DNA from: Datura wrightii
Lineage: Eukaryota > Streptophyta > Magnoliopsida > Solanales > Solanaceae
Direction: 5' to 3'
NCBI GenBank assembly: GCA_035772735.1
Contig: JASDFA010000019.1
Span: 36,541,001 to 36,605,000, forward strand
DNA length: 64,000 bases
The position numbers and the translations under genes were made by a program. The notes under the pieces are model-generated. The model saw only the letters and a program-made list of their open reading frames with translations. It had not been told where the DNA came from and did no database searches. Shown one piece after another: positions 35,143 to 46,027 of this stretch. Numbering within the stretch: the first letter of the stretch is position 1; each line of letters begins with the position of its first letter.

Positions 35143-37514
35143 TATCACGCCCTACCTTTGAAGGAATGACTAGCACCTAGTGCCACACTTAAATCTGACT
35201 GACCCGGCTAGGCTTATGCACCTCCGATGCAAGCCTGGAACTTGACTCAAGAAAACGACGGGCTATATCTCGGCTGTAAACGCAGCCTCTGGCCAATAAG
35301 GCCTTATATCCACCTGTAAAAGAAAATAGCTAGCATGCAACAGACAATAATAGGGAATCCAATGCGGGCTGACAATGCAGCCAATATATCTAGTTCTAAC
35401 TGAAATGAAAATCAGGATCTATACTAGGCCCCACACGGCTAACATGTAAAAAGAGACACATATGGGCCCCACACGGCCAATGACACCTAACCAACTGACA
35501 ACTGTAGTATGCAAACCTCTAAGAAACCAACTAGTGGTCCGGACAGGGCCCCGACCTACCTAAATGTTATACAAAAGGAGGACTGCACTTTCTACAACCT
35601 GGCAACTCCGAATGAAAGGAGCTAGCCAAACTACTAACTTTGAACAACTTCTACTAAGGATCCTAAGTTCTGTCTGTCTAAACCTGCATGCAAGTAATAC
35701 AGCGCCCAGAGGATGACATCAATACAATATGTACCGAATATGTAAGGAAGTGAATAAGTTGATAAAGACTGTAAGTAAATAGAAAGAAGGGCAGAAAGAT
35801 TAACCTGTATGCCTGCTTATTCGTAGTCTGCATCTAACAAACACTACATGTACATGAGCAAATATTGTATAATTACACATTCATAAACTATAACTAGAAA
35901 GAAAAAATACAAACAAGAACCTCACCTGGCCCCCATAAGCCAAAAGGTACAAGAAGCACAGAAATAACTTACCCAAGCCCCTATAAGCACTGGAAAATAC
36001 ACCTCAATCTATGTACCCCTATAAAGGTCTCTATGACTCCGCTGGTGCTATAGCGACCTACCTGTCCCCTTGGGTCTACAACTGAACCCGCTTGGCTCAT
36101 GAACTGTAGTTGTTTCTATGTCTAGTGGACTCCTGATATCTGCACCCCGGGGACTAGGCTGTACTGGGATCCAGTGGTGCCGATATAGCATATAATAGTC
36201 CAGCCATTGAATAGACTGTATGAGGACCTGGAACCCCATCTTCGTCCCTCGCGTATGGAATACCTCTCCATGGGGCGAAATCATCTAGCCCCTAGAGGGC
36301 CTCGACACAGCCAATTACCTTGGAGAGGTCAGGAAAGGCTCCTAAGCAATGACAGTCACAATTGAGATGCTATATTGAAATATCAATCTTTCTACTCAAA
36401 GGTGTATCTGGCCTTCTGGGCTTAACGCTACTACTCCTCGCCCATAGAATAGTTTGTAATGCTGCTAGCAGGCACACCCCATGTACCTCTATCTGATCTG
36501 AGGATCCTGGTAGAGATCATGATATCTAATGGTCTAGGCTTGATAGGGAGAGATCGAGAGTGGTCTAACTTAACTCTGAATGTACTGCTCGGACAACTAT
36601 GGCTCACAAATAATTGTGAGGCTGTAGATGACTAATTACTTCGCTTCTCTTCTTAGAACATTTGTAGGGCTGCTACTGGTTGAACATGTTTTTTTTGGCT
36701 ATCGGTCCCTAATCCTCCACGGGAAACTTAACAACATTCTTAGCCTATGGGTAGAACTGTACTAACATGGTGGTAGCCTCTTAGACCTCATCTTGGTCTA
36801 TTTGGATCTTATATTACTTTCTTGGGTGACTCTGAACGTTATAGACAAGTTTATATAGACCTAGCAACTCTCGGCTATCTGCACCGGATTATCTTATAAG
36901 AACCGGCTTGGCGCTGGCCCGACCTCTAAATGATGATAAGGTCCCATTCCTTAGGGTACGCCATTGGTTAATTTGACCTGAACGACTGGGCTGGCTTCCT
37001 AGGCCGACCTATATGATAAATGCTAAGTTAACTACGACTAACAATTACTAGTAATAACTAATTAGGTTGCAGGATGCAGGCTGCTGACTCTAAACCATGG
37101 CATCCTATCTAAATTTCTATCCCTGGGGCGTGAAGATACGCCAATAGCCTCTAAGCGTGCTTTCCTGATAATATAGGTGCCAAACTGGTAGTTCAACCAC
37201 CTAACTTTTCCTATACTATTCAACAACTCAGGCCTGATAACTTTCACAAGCTTCAAAGGTCTAGGCCTAGCAACAAAACATATAATTCTACTAACACAAT
37301 GAACTGGAGGATAAAAGAGCTTCTACGACGCTCCTAGAGCATATAACACTTAACATGTTCTCTCCCGATGAGGGATACTATGGTATAATCTATGTACGTG
37401 TTGTAGTAGCTAACTACAACATACATGTATTCATAGTCTACAGAAACAGCTGACCACAACAAGTCTAATCACAATCTACTAATAACAGCTAGCCGTAACA
37501 CGTATATGTATATA
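35143..37514 (-). mobile_element. 5' LTR of element D, first part
   Basis: Starts TATCACGCCC (changed from TGTCACGCCC). Interrupted at 37514 by element F and continued at 47498. The ORFs at 36048-36284 and 37062-37256 have no domain. Contains GGGCCCCGACCTACC, shared with LTR B and, as its complement, with LTR E. Confidence 0.8.
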
Positions 37515-38984
37515 TGATCTTGGGCAGATTTATATGCCCAAGTGATACTCAAACGTATCATTTTTACCTTGTTTTTTGTGCAATGTGTATATAATATCAT
37601 GTATTTGGTAATAAAATGCGAATTTATACTAACCAACATGATTAGCATTTGTTTTGCAGGATAATGTGATTTTTAGGAGCTAAAATGAGTGTTGGAACTA
37701 TGTCGGAGTTGGACTTGGATGCGAGCGTGGAAAAGACCTTGGATGGCACATTTTACACTGGCTACGCGATGAAGCCGTGCCACGCTGCCATCGCGGTAGC
37801 ACACTGCCTGGGCAGGAATTAATTAGGCAATTTCCAGTGTGCCTGCGCGTCAGTTCCGTGGCACGGAGATAAGCCTCCGCGATGGCCTCCGTGCCACGTT
37901 GAGGCCAATTATCCGGACCCTGCAATTTCCAGAGAGGGTCCGCGTCCACGCCGTGTCACGGAGGCAGTGCTCTGCGTTGGCCTCCGTGACACGTTGCTTG
38001 TTATTCCGGGAAAAATTTCCCACTAGTATAAATAGCACACTTAGGTTTATTTTTAATCAGTTTTTAGTTTTTAGTTTTTAGAATGAGTTCAGAAGTGGAG
38101 AGCAGGAACGTGGGTTTGTGGCAGTTGAAGAATAGAAAAGCTAAGAGTTTTCTTCTCTTCCTTTCTTCTTTCCTTCAATTATATGCATGATTTACACTCA
38201 TTTTAGGATGATTAATCCAAGAATGAGTGGCTAATTCCCTTCTTTGCTGAGGTTTTGAACTTGTGTAATGAATTTTGGTGATAATTGATATGGTTTCTTC
38301 TTCTTCTTGCATGTTGTTCTATTAATTCTTGTGCTTACTACATTATTGATTGGCCACCATTAATGTATATCTAAAAAGTCCAATTTCACTCGAGAGAGCA
38401 CGAAATTGGAAAGTTGTGAATTAATAGGGTATTATTCTTAACTTGATTTGGGAAAATTGGGTTTTGATGTGCTTTCTTGATAGAAATATACTTGAAAGCC
38501 GTATTAGTCAATTTAGGAACTGGAATTGTAGTGCTAGGTCATAAATTGCATTTGATCACAGAAATGTAGACGGATGGTTTATGATTCTAAAGTGAAATTA
38601 AATATGAAAGTTTTAATTTCTAGACAAACATTCTTGGCTAGCAACATGAAGAAGAGGATGACCAAATTATCATGATTATCAAGTTCATTACTCGTTCTTA
38701 ACCTTGGCATGTGCATATTCATTGTCTAAATTCAAAAGAAAATAGTTGTTATTAATTGTAGTATATAAATAGTTTAGAAACAAAAACTCACTCAACTCCT
38801 GGTTGGATTGTTGTTAACATAGTTAGGAATAGAATAGAGATATAGTAAACTAGGCAGTTTTACATATCTAGAGCAGCCTCCTTGGATCGATACTTGGCTA
38901 CTTAGCCACTTTATTACCTGTTTGACCACGTGCACTTGCGTGTCGGTTGATAATATTTAATACTAACCGAATCAGCACCGAACA
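37515..38984 (+). mobile_element. 5' LTR of element F
   Basis: 1470 bases, TGATCTTGGGCAG ... CAGCACCGAACA. Contains two GC hairpins (37857-37898, 37952-37993), a TATA box (TATAAATA, 38027-38034) and a TTTTTAG triple repeat near 38065-38082 after it. No coding potential: the frames at 37698-38081 are the hairpin region read in different frames. Confidence 0.95.
37857..38034 (+). promoter_or_regulatory. Twin hairpins and TATA box in the F 5' LTR
   Basis: Hairpin one: CGTGGCACGGAG (37857-37868) with CTCCGTGCCACG (37887-37898). Hairpin two: CGTGTCACGGAGG (37952-37964) with CCTCCGTGACACG (37981-37993). Both stems are perfect. The TATA box follows 33 bases after the second. In the 3' LTR the same stems (46370-46411, 46465-46506) have one and two mismatches, so the left copy is the better preserved. 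Confidence 0.8.
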
Positions 38985-38990
38985 CGTTTT

Positions 38991-39008
38991 TGGCGCCGTT
39001 GCCGGGGA
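38991..39008 (+). promoter_or_regulatory. Primer-binding site of element F
   Basis: TGGCGCCGTTGCCGGGGA, the tRNA-Asp-type site standard for Athila elements, six bases after the LTR end. Confidence 0.9.
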
Positions 39009-39127
39009 GGCTAGGCGATTTGTAAAATTTTTTTTAGTGTAAATTTACTGTATTTGTATTTTTATTTTCTTAAGTGTTAACAACTGGGTCTTAGCCTGTA
39101 TTTTGCAGATTTTTATTTCTGTGAACA

Positions 39128-41521
39128 CTGGCAAGGGACAAGGAGCTGGTGGAATTTTACTTAGAGCCAGAACGTGAATTGCACAGTCAACGTAGAGAAG
39201 CTCTTCGGAAGAAGCTGCAGTTGCTTAAACAGTCTATGATGGAGCAACCAAATACACCAGTTGTGCGGGCAGTGTTAGTGCCCGAGGAAGTAGCAGCCAG
39301 GCCGGTTCGCGAGGTGGTAATCCCACACGCTAATAATGTACATTCCAGCATCCGCAAACCAGAGCCTGGAGGGAGATTTGAGTTAAAGCAAAATATGGTG
39401 CAACTTTTGCACACTAGCGGGCAGTTTACCGGTCTCCCTCACGAAGATCCGCAACAACATCTCCAGAACTTTTTGGAGATAAGTGACACTTACATACCCG
39501 CTGGAGTGTCACCTGATTATGTTCGGCTCACCTTATTTCCATTTTCCTTACTTGGTGAAGCCAAGAGGTGGTTAAAAGCTGAACCACCCAACTCTATATC
39601 AACGTGGGATGATCTTGCAAGGAAGTTTTTGATCAGATTTTTCCCTTCAGGTAAAACAGCTAAACTTAGAAGTCAGATTCTAAGTTTTAAACAGAGGGAA
39701 GGAGAAAATCTTTATCAAGCCTGGGAAAGATTCAAGTCCATGTTGCAGGACCGTCCTCATCATCATCAGTCAAATGAGGTGTTGGTACACACTTTTATTA
39801 AGGGTTTGGAACCCCACACTAAAATTTTGTTAGACTCAGCAGCTGGAGGGCAAGCGCTGGAGAAGACTTATGAGGAGCTGTACACTTTGCTCAACCGAAT
39901 TTCACAAGGCAATCCGGAATGGAATGCAGATTCTTCAAGAGGTGGAGCAAGGAAAGCAGTGGGAGTGCTTGAAGTGGATGGATTCACAGCTATCGCTGCA
40001 CAGATAGCTGCTTTGCAAAATCAGTTAAACACTCACTTCAGCAATATGAATTTGAACCAGCCTTCAGCCTCCGTCAATGCAGTCCAACAGATGTGGTGTG
40101 AAGTGTGTGGTAGTAGTGAGCATTCAGTTGAATGCTGTGGTGCAAATCCTGATTCTGTCAACTTTGTGGGAAATGCACAGAGGAATCAACAGCAGTTTGG
40201 TGGTGGCTACAACTCGAATTGGAGGAATCATTCGAATTTTTCGTGGGGTAGCAACAATCAACAAGGCCAAGGTTCAAGGCAGGGTATGCACAGAAACCAA
40301 GGAGGCCAACAAGGCTATCAGAATCAGTTCAGAAATCACAATGCCCCTCCTCCACCACCATCACCGACTATTGAGGAAATGTTCAAGACCATGATTGCCA
40401 ACCAGGCACAATTGCAGGCTGACTATGTCAAATTGGCAGCCGAAGTAAAGAACAATCAATTGGCAACCAAGGCTCTTGAATATCAGTTTGGGCAATTTGC
40501 TAGTGCCCAAAATACTAGATCAAGGGGAGGACTACCTAGCGACACGGATCCCAATCCTAAGCAGGTGAATACAGTGACCACGAGGAGTGGTTTACAATTA
40601 AAGGAGGTGGAACCGGAAAGACCACCTCAGAAGTCAGGAGCAGCAGATGTTGAGGGAGAACAAACCTCAGATACGGGGAAGACCAAAGAAGCTGAACCAG
40701 CAAGGCCTCCACTCCCGTTCCCTCAACGACTTAAGAAACACAAGGAGGAGGCGTGTTTCCAGAAATTCATGGAGGTACTTAAACAGGTACATGTTAACTT
40801 ACCTCTTGTTGATGTCTTGCAGGGTGTGCCAAAATATGCGAAGTATATCAAAGACATCGTGGCCAACAAAAGTGGCTTGACTGAGTATGCCACGGTGGCT
40901 TTAACGGAGGAATGCACATCCCGTATTCAGAACAAGTTGCCCACTAAATTGAAGGATCATGGAAGTTTTACTATCCAGCTGACGATTGGGAAAAGTATCT
41001 GAGCTCGAGGGTTATGCGACTTGGGGGCAAGTATAAATCTGATGCCATCTTCGGTATTCAGAAAGTTAGGACTAGGGAGTCCTAGACCTACAACAGTGAT
41101 CTTGCAGCTAGCAGATAGGTCTTTAGCTAAGCCGGATGGCATTGTTGAGGATGTGCTAGTGCAGGTAGGCTCCCTCATTTTTCCGGTAGATTTCATTGTT
41201 CTAGATTTTGAACCAGATGCGGAAGTCCCATTTATTTTGGGACGACCCTTTTTGGCAACCGGAATGGCATTGATCGATATAGTTGCGGGTCAACTCACAA
41301 TGCGAGCACACGACAAGGTTGAGGTGTTCGACGTGTACAAGGCACCTAAGCTCCCGACTGTCTATAAGGAACTCGCGGTGATCAACGTGATTGATCATGG
41401 GAATGCGAATGGATTGAGTGATTCCCGAGAGTTACTAGGTAGGCCACCAGACAAGGTTGAGAACTACTGGGGAGATGACCAGGATCGGGACAAATCGTCC
41501 ATCTCCCTAGTAGACACGTGA
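39128..41521 (+). pseudogene. gag-pr: Gag-protease of element F, interrupted by one in-frame UGA
   Basis: One frame of about 790 codons with a single stop, TGA at 41000-41002. Gag: capsid from about 39330 (PGGRFELKQNMVQLLHTSGQ, PHEDPQQHLQNFLEISDTY, WLKAEPPNSISTWDDLARKF, FPSGKTAKLRSQI). A short Cys/His knuckle lies at 40092-40140 (WCEVCGSSEHSVECC), then a Q/G/N-rich stretch and prolines. After the stop, the protease has its active site LCDLGASINLMP (catalytic Asp at 41018), then VPFILGRPFLATGMALIDI. The frame has no ATG at its start: where Athila gag would begin MARDKE-like, the codon at 39128 is CTG (LARDKELVEFYLEP), with A at -3 and G at +4. The first in-frame ATG is near 39236. Gag forms the particle; protease cleaves the polyprotein. 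Either the UGA is read through or the protein ends after Gag. Confidence 0.85.
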
Positions 41522-41600
41522 GCATAAAGGCTGTCGAGCCGCGACGTTAAACCAGGCGCTGCACGGGAGGCAACCCGTGAAAAATATTTTTTTTCTTTCT
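41522..41600 (+). promoter_or_regulatory. Conserved post-pol segment with stem-loop
   Basis: Right after the protease stop comes GTCGAGCCGCGACGTTAAAC and GGCGCTGCACGGGAGGCAAC. CACGGG (41562-41567) pairs with CCCGTG (41574-41579) around AGGCAA. From memory of Athila-type elements, this block (GGGAGGCAACCC in a stem) usually follows integrase. Its position directly after protease fits removal of RT-RNase H-integrase. Poly-T/A sequence without genes follows to 41860. Confidence 0.5.
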
Positions 41601-41859
41601 TTAATGTAAAGTTTTTCTTTCATTTTATTTTCTTTTCTTTTTCGTGACTAGGCTTAGATTTGCATTTTATTTAGTAATTTTTTATTTAATAATTTAGTAA
41701 TTTTTTTTAATTATTTTTAGTAGGAAAATTATTAATTTAACCAATTTTTGTTTAGTGAGGTGATTTTCAGGTATACTGGAGGAAAAATACTTGGAATCGA
41801 GGAAACGAGGCGAGGTATGAAAAAAAAAATTTTGATGGTGAAACAGAGCACTGGCGCGT

Positions 41860-42070
41860 TGGCGCCGTGTCACGGAGGCAATGCTCCGCGTTGGCCTCCG
41901 TGACACGTTGAAGGCAAATCTGGATTTTTTCAAAATTCCAGTAAGCCAACGCGTTGGCTCCGTGTCACGGAGGAGGGGCTCCGCGTTACCCTCCGTGACA
42001 CGTTGCCTTTATCCAGTGCCGGGTCACACCGGGTTTCCGGGTGACCCGCGTGTTTTCTTAATAAAATCCC
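41860..42070 (+). promoter_or_regulatory. Internal promoter-like block of element F
   Basis: Two hairpins of the same kind as in the LTR: arms CGTGTCACGGAGG (41866-41878) with CCTCCGTGACACG (41895-41907), and CGTGTCACGGAG (41961-41972) with CTCCGTGACACG (41991-42002). A 14-base palindrome GCCAACGCGTTGGC precedes the second. A TATA-like TAATAAAAT lies near 42059, followed by a CT-rich leader (CCCATTCCCTCTTCC). This repeats the LTR promoter layout just upstream of the second ORF. Confidence 0.6.
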
Positions 42071-42201
42071 CCGATTTCGCCCCTATTTTCCCCATTCCCT
42101 CTTCCTTCCGCGACCAAACACCCATTCCCCTACCCCCAAGCTCCATGCCACGTTAATAGGCAAGGAAAACGTCAAGTTTTCGTCGATTCTTCAAATCCAA
42201 G

Positions 42202-42908
42202 GTATGTTTTCATCGTCTATCTCAAATTTTTGGCGATTTTTGTCAATTTTGAGCATGTGAGGTGAGATATATCACCCTAGGTAGAAATTAAACATGATGT
42301 GAATTATTTTGTGATTGATTATGTTCGGATTGTTGTAGTTGACGTTTGAACTTATCTATTGATTGAATAATTCGATTTTGATTGTCGAATTGTATTCTAG
42401 GGCTTGGGGTTGTTGAATTTTAACATGGGTAACTTGATAGTTTGACGAAATTGATGCCGGGGTGTGTTTATTATTTGAGATAAGTCATGGTAAATATTGT
42501 ATAATTGTTGAAAGACGACTAATTCTCGAATTTTTGTGGGAAATTGCGTAATATGTGAATTGGTTGAATTGCTTAGATTAGTTGTATACAAAATGTTTGT
42601 ATTGTTGTTTCTATTTTGTTGTTGCTATTGTTGCTAAGTGCTATGGGTGAATAGCTGTCGATAGTAGGATTGGGTTAGCTGTATGAAGTCTGAGTAGTTC
42701 GCTAGCCGTTATGCTGTCGAATTTCTGTGAACGCACTAAGCAAAATGTTTATAGGTGATTGTGTTTGGGGTGTAAATAGAGCTATCCTTGCTAAAATGTT
42801 GTAAATATTGTTAAAGACTAAGGGTGGGGTAAATTTTGTTTAACCCGACCTTAGCCGAAGCTAACAAGTTTTTAGCTTAACGTTGTGCTTGTTTGTGTAA
42901 ATTGACAG
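42202..42908 (+). other. Putative 5'UTR intron before the second ORF of F
   Basis: Donor CCAAG|GTATGT at 42201/42202, acceptor AAATTGACAG| at 42908, 707 bases, T-rich. The ATG of the next ORF is six bases into the following exon. The exon upstream (42090-42201) has a CT-rich 5'UTR character. Relic J has the same arrangement. Confidence 0.6.
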
Positions 42909-42913
42909 GTACA

Positions 42914-44118
42914 ATGGCCAGCCGACAAGATAAAGGCAAGGGTGCTTCAACCTCAGGCACCGGCAGAAAGAGAATGAGACTGGGCACGGCTGTCCCAGCT
43001 GCACCTGCTGTTCCACGCGGTCAACACCGCCGATACGGAACACGATGGGTTACCGAGGAAGGGAAGAAGTGGTACGCAAAGCATAAGGAGAACAAATACT
43101 TCCCGGAGGAACATATTGCAAGGGAACCACTTGCACAGGAGTTCCCTCGCATCGTACAGAGGATTGAGGCAGCTGGGCTCAGCTTTATCTTTCAGGAGCC
43201 CAAGGAGTGCAACCTTCACTTGGTCCAGGAATTCTACGCCAACTGGATCCCGGCCATCAGGAGCCATACTATTAAAATCAGAGGGCAGATTGTCACTCTA
43301 GAACCCCAGCAGGAGCGCGGGACACAGACGCCCACGTCCTCCGCCAGCTAAACATCACCCCACCGTACGCTGACATCAGACGTACATTGTGTGGGGCTCG
43401 ATCCACAGCCCGATGGAGTAGACACAAAGAGAGGGGTTACCACCAGACTCTGCCTTATTCGCAGATGAACAGGGAGGCCAGAATCTGGCTAAAAATTGTA
43501 TGTTCGTGTTTGATCCCGGGAGTTCATATGACAGACGTGACCCGGGACCGTGTCTGCTTGGTGTATGCCCTTATGAAAGGGCTTGAGATTAATGTGTGGG
43601 CGGTCATAATATCCGCCATGAAGAGAGCCAGACTACACCAGGGCCACAGATACGGGTTTGGCAGACTCATCACCACCTTCCTCCGAGGCCTCGACGTTGA
43701 GGAAGAAGCCTTGGATTACATTCCGCAGTTGGAGCGGAGGGCCCTCAATGTGACAAAGACCAAGGCCCCCGACACTACACACGGACCTATGCTGACTCTG
43801 GGCGAGGGATATGCTCGTGACGACTAGTATATGGCCCGTATGTTCGGCATGCAGATGCTGCAGCTACGGATAGGTGGGAGACCAGCCACCGAGGATGAAT
43901 TATGGCAGCTGGAGCTGGACTACCCCTTTGGCGAGAACGCCAGAGCCTTATGCAAGGTGGGGCCAGCCTTCGTGGAGCCGACTGATGACGATGTCCCTAC
44001 TGATGAGGAGACACGTCGTGAGGACTCCGATGTGGAGTCCGATGATGACGATGGAGATGATTCAGATATGGGCGACGAGGCCGCAACACCGGATGAGAAA
44101 GTCGAATATTTCGACTGA
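42914..44118 (+). pseudogene. Second ORF of F: 'putative plant transposon protein' type
   Basis: ATG at 42914 with A at -3 and G at +4. Basic N-terminus (SRQDKGKGASTSGTGRKRMR), then a domain with KYFPEEHIAREPLAQEFPRI, LHLVQEFYANWIPAIRSHTI and KIRGQ. The frame is shifted by one indel near 43290-43320. It continues through NREARIWLKIVCSCLIPGVH, RDRVCLVYALMKGLEINVWA and SAMKRARLHQGHRYGFGRLI. An in-frame TAG lies at 43825-43827; then FGMQMLQLRIGGRPATEDE and a strongly acidic tail (about 43980-44115, many Asp/Glu). About 400 residues if unbroken. Nuclear location is inferred from the basic start. It sits where Athila elements carry an env-like ORF, but I see no signal peptide or membrane helix. 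Function unknown. Confidence 0.7.
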
Positions 44119-46013
44119 GCAGGGAGTTCCACCACCCATATGTTGTGCTTTGTATTGTTGTGAACAATGGGGACAGTGTTCGATTTAAGTGTGGGGTGGG
44201 GAGTAGTTAGGTGCTGGGTCATAGGCTCTAAATTTGCTGTATAATTTTTTCCTTGACGTTTATGTATGTCTGTGCTTTCCCTGTTGTTGTGAACTGATTT
44301 GTGATTTATGTGTATATATTTGTTTGTGGCTAATGATGTGTGTTTTTGAAAGTTATGGTTGCCTTTGTAAATATTGTGTAAATTTTGTAAATATTTTTTT
44401 TCTTTATCGATATGATCGATATTTTTCAAAATTTTTGCGAAAAGAATTTGCACTTATCAAAATTTTTTGTAAATATTTTCTATCGAAATGATCGATGTGT
44501 TGCAAAAATTTTTGAAGTTTTATTTTTGGGTTTCTCAGAGTTTGTTTTCGGTTCTTTTACCGAGAATAGTCCCATTGAACCGATGTCATAGTTAGTGACC
44601 GTTCCCTATGATGGATGGATGACGACCGTCTTAAGGGAAATGTAGTCGATAGGAGTAGATGTTTTGTTTTTAGTTTCTTTGGTGGATTGCATCAATAAAC
44701 TGTAGTTGCTTATGGTTGCTAAAATTTCGTTGCGTGTTCTAATTGATGTTCAAAATGTGAAAATGATTCATTTGAAAGCATGCAATTTTGTAAATATGTT
44801 GAGTTACCTAGGCTATAGAATTTGGTTCATTATGATTGAGGCTTAATCTTGAATTCATGTAATTGACTAATTAAAGAGTCTGTGAATGCATCTTGATTCG
44901 AGCATGTGCATGAAGTGTGAGTGAGGTTTTGCTATTCCATGTCATTGTGAATTGTCTAGAACTTGCCTGGCGTGTATACAAAACGAAATGAAGGAGGTGT
45001 AGTGTCGGAAAGGATGTAGGCATTTCTTTGTTTTAACCGTTAGTTTCCATTTTTTTTTCTTGTCAAATTCTACCTTTTTATATGTTGTATACCCTAGTCA
45101 GCCCGTTGAGCCTTTAGCCGATTTCTTTCTTTTTTCCAGAATTGTATGAACTAAGCTTTATTCCTTCTTTTCATTAGCCTTAAAGTCTATAAGAAGCTCT
45201 TAAGCGCTTACAAAGAACAGAAAATGTTTCCCAAAGTGTTAAAGAGTGAAAAGAGTGAAAAGAAAAGAAAAGAAAAGTGAGGAAAGAAAAGATGATGTTG
45301 AAGAGGCACTAGTTGTAATTAAATGATAGTGAGGGTACATGAAAACCCTCTGTTTTGTGTCAAGTGTGCCTGATGAAATGGGCTGTATGAAAGTAAACCA
45401 GCATGAATGGGAGAAAAAGAGAAAAGAGAGGAACAATGTCTATGAGTCGATGGGAATGAGTGGAAAAGGTGCTTAAGGATGCTAGCGACGATTATTGGCT
45501 AATCCAATATATATATACTAGATCCATAGCCCAGTTACAACCCATTAAAAGTCCTATTTGATCCTACATTGCATTTCTTTATATTAGTGGAGTAATACAC
45601 TAAGGGCAAGCCTATGGGTTATGACATGATGCATGTGAATTCTTTTGGGAGAGAGAGTGAAATTAATTTTTATATGCCCCTACTTGCATGTTTGTGTGCT
45701 GCACGAACATAAAAGGGGAAGTTTCTCTCGAGTAGTGAGGGTACATACTTGATGAAAGATTGATTTTCGTGTCGGATTTCATGATTAGTTGATTTGCATG
45801 AGTTTGCCGATATCAAGAATCAATTCTTAAAAGTTTAGGAAGCCTCGATGTATTAAGGTCATTGTCTTGTACGACCAAGCATGTTTTCTTGATGATTTGC
45901 AAGAATTGAATAATCGGTATGACCGTAGCGTAAAATGTTGCACCATAGGGACGAAGGTTGGGATGTAATTTGCATGAGTTGTGTATGTGTTGTTCGAGGA
46001 CGAACAAGGATTT
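44119..46013 (+). other. 3' non-coding region of element F
   Basis: About 1.9 kb without domains, T-rich, with GAAAAGA repeats near 45245-45300, and paired short repeats TATCGATATGATCGATAT / TATCGAAATGATCGATGT near 44405 and 44480. Long 3' non-coding regions are usual in Athila elements. The frames at 44234 and 45239-46007 are not supported as genes. Confidence 0.6.
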
Positions 46014-46027
46014 AAGTGTGGGGTAAG
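46014..46027 (+). promoter_or_regulatory. Polypurine tract of element F
   Basis: AAGTGTGGGGTAAG directly before the 3' LTR start TGATCTTGGG. Confidence 0.75.

Noticed and set aside
37698..38081. Overlapping frames on both strands in the F LTR, also at 46352-46573
   Set aside because: They arise from the GC-rich hairpins read in several frames; both LTRs show the same frames and there is no promoter or domain evidence.
39187..39414. Minus-strand frames opposite gag-protease of F
   Set aside because: Shadows of the real gag frame with no family match.
42914..44118. Envelope glycoprotein in the env position of F
   Set aside because: No signal peptide, transmembrane segment or cysteine pattern; the N-terminus is basic and the tail acidic.
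43920..44453. 177-codon minus-strand frame rich in Ser
   Set aside because: Shadow of the acidic tail of F's second ORF (Asp/Glu codons read backwards give Ser-rich frames).
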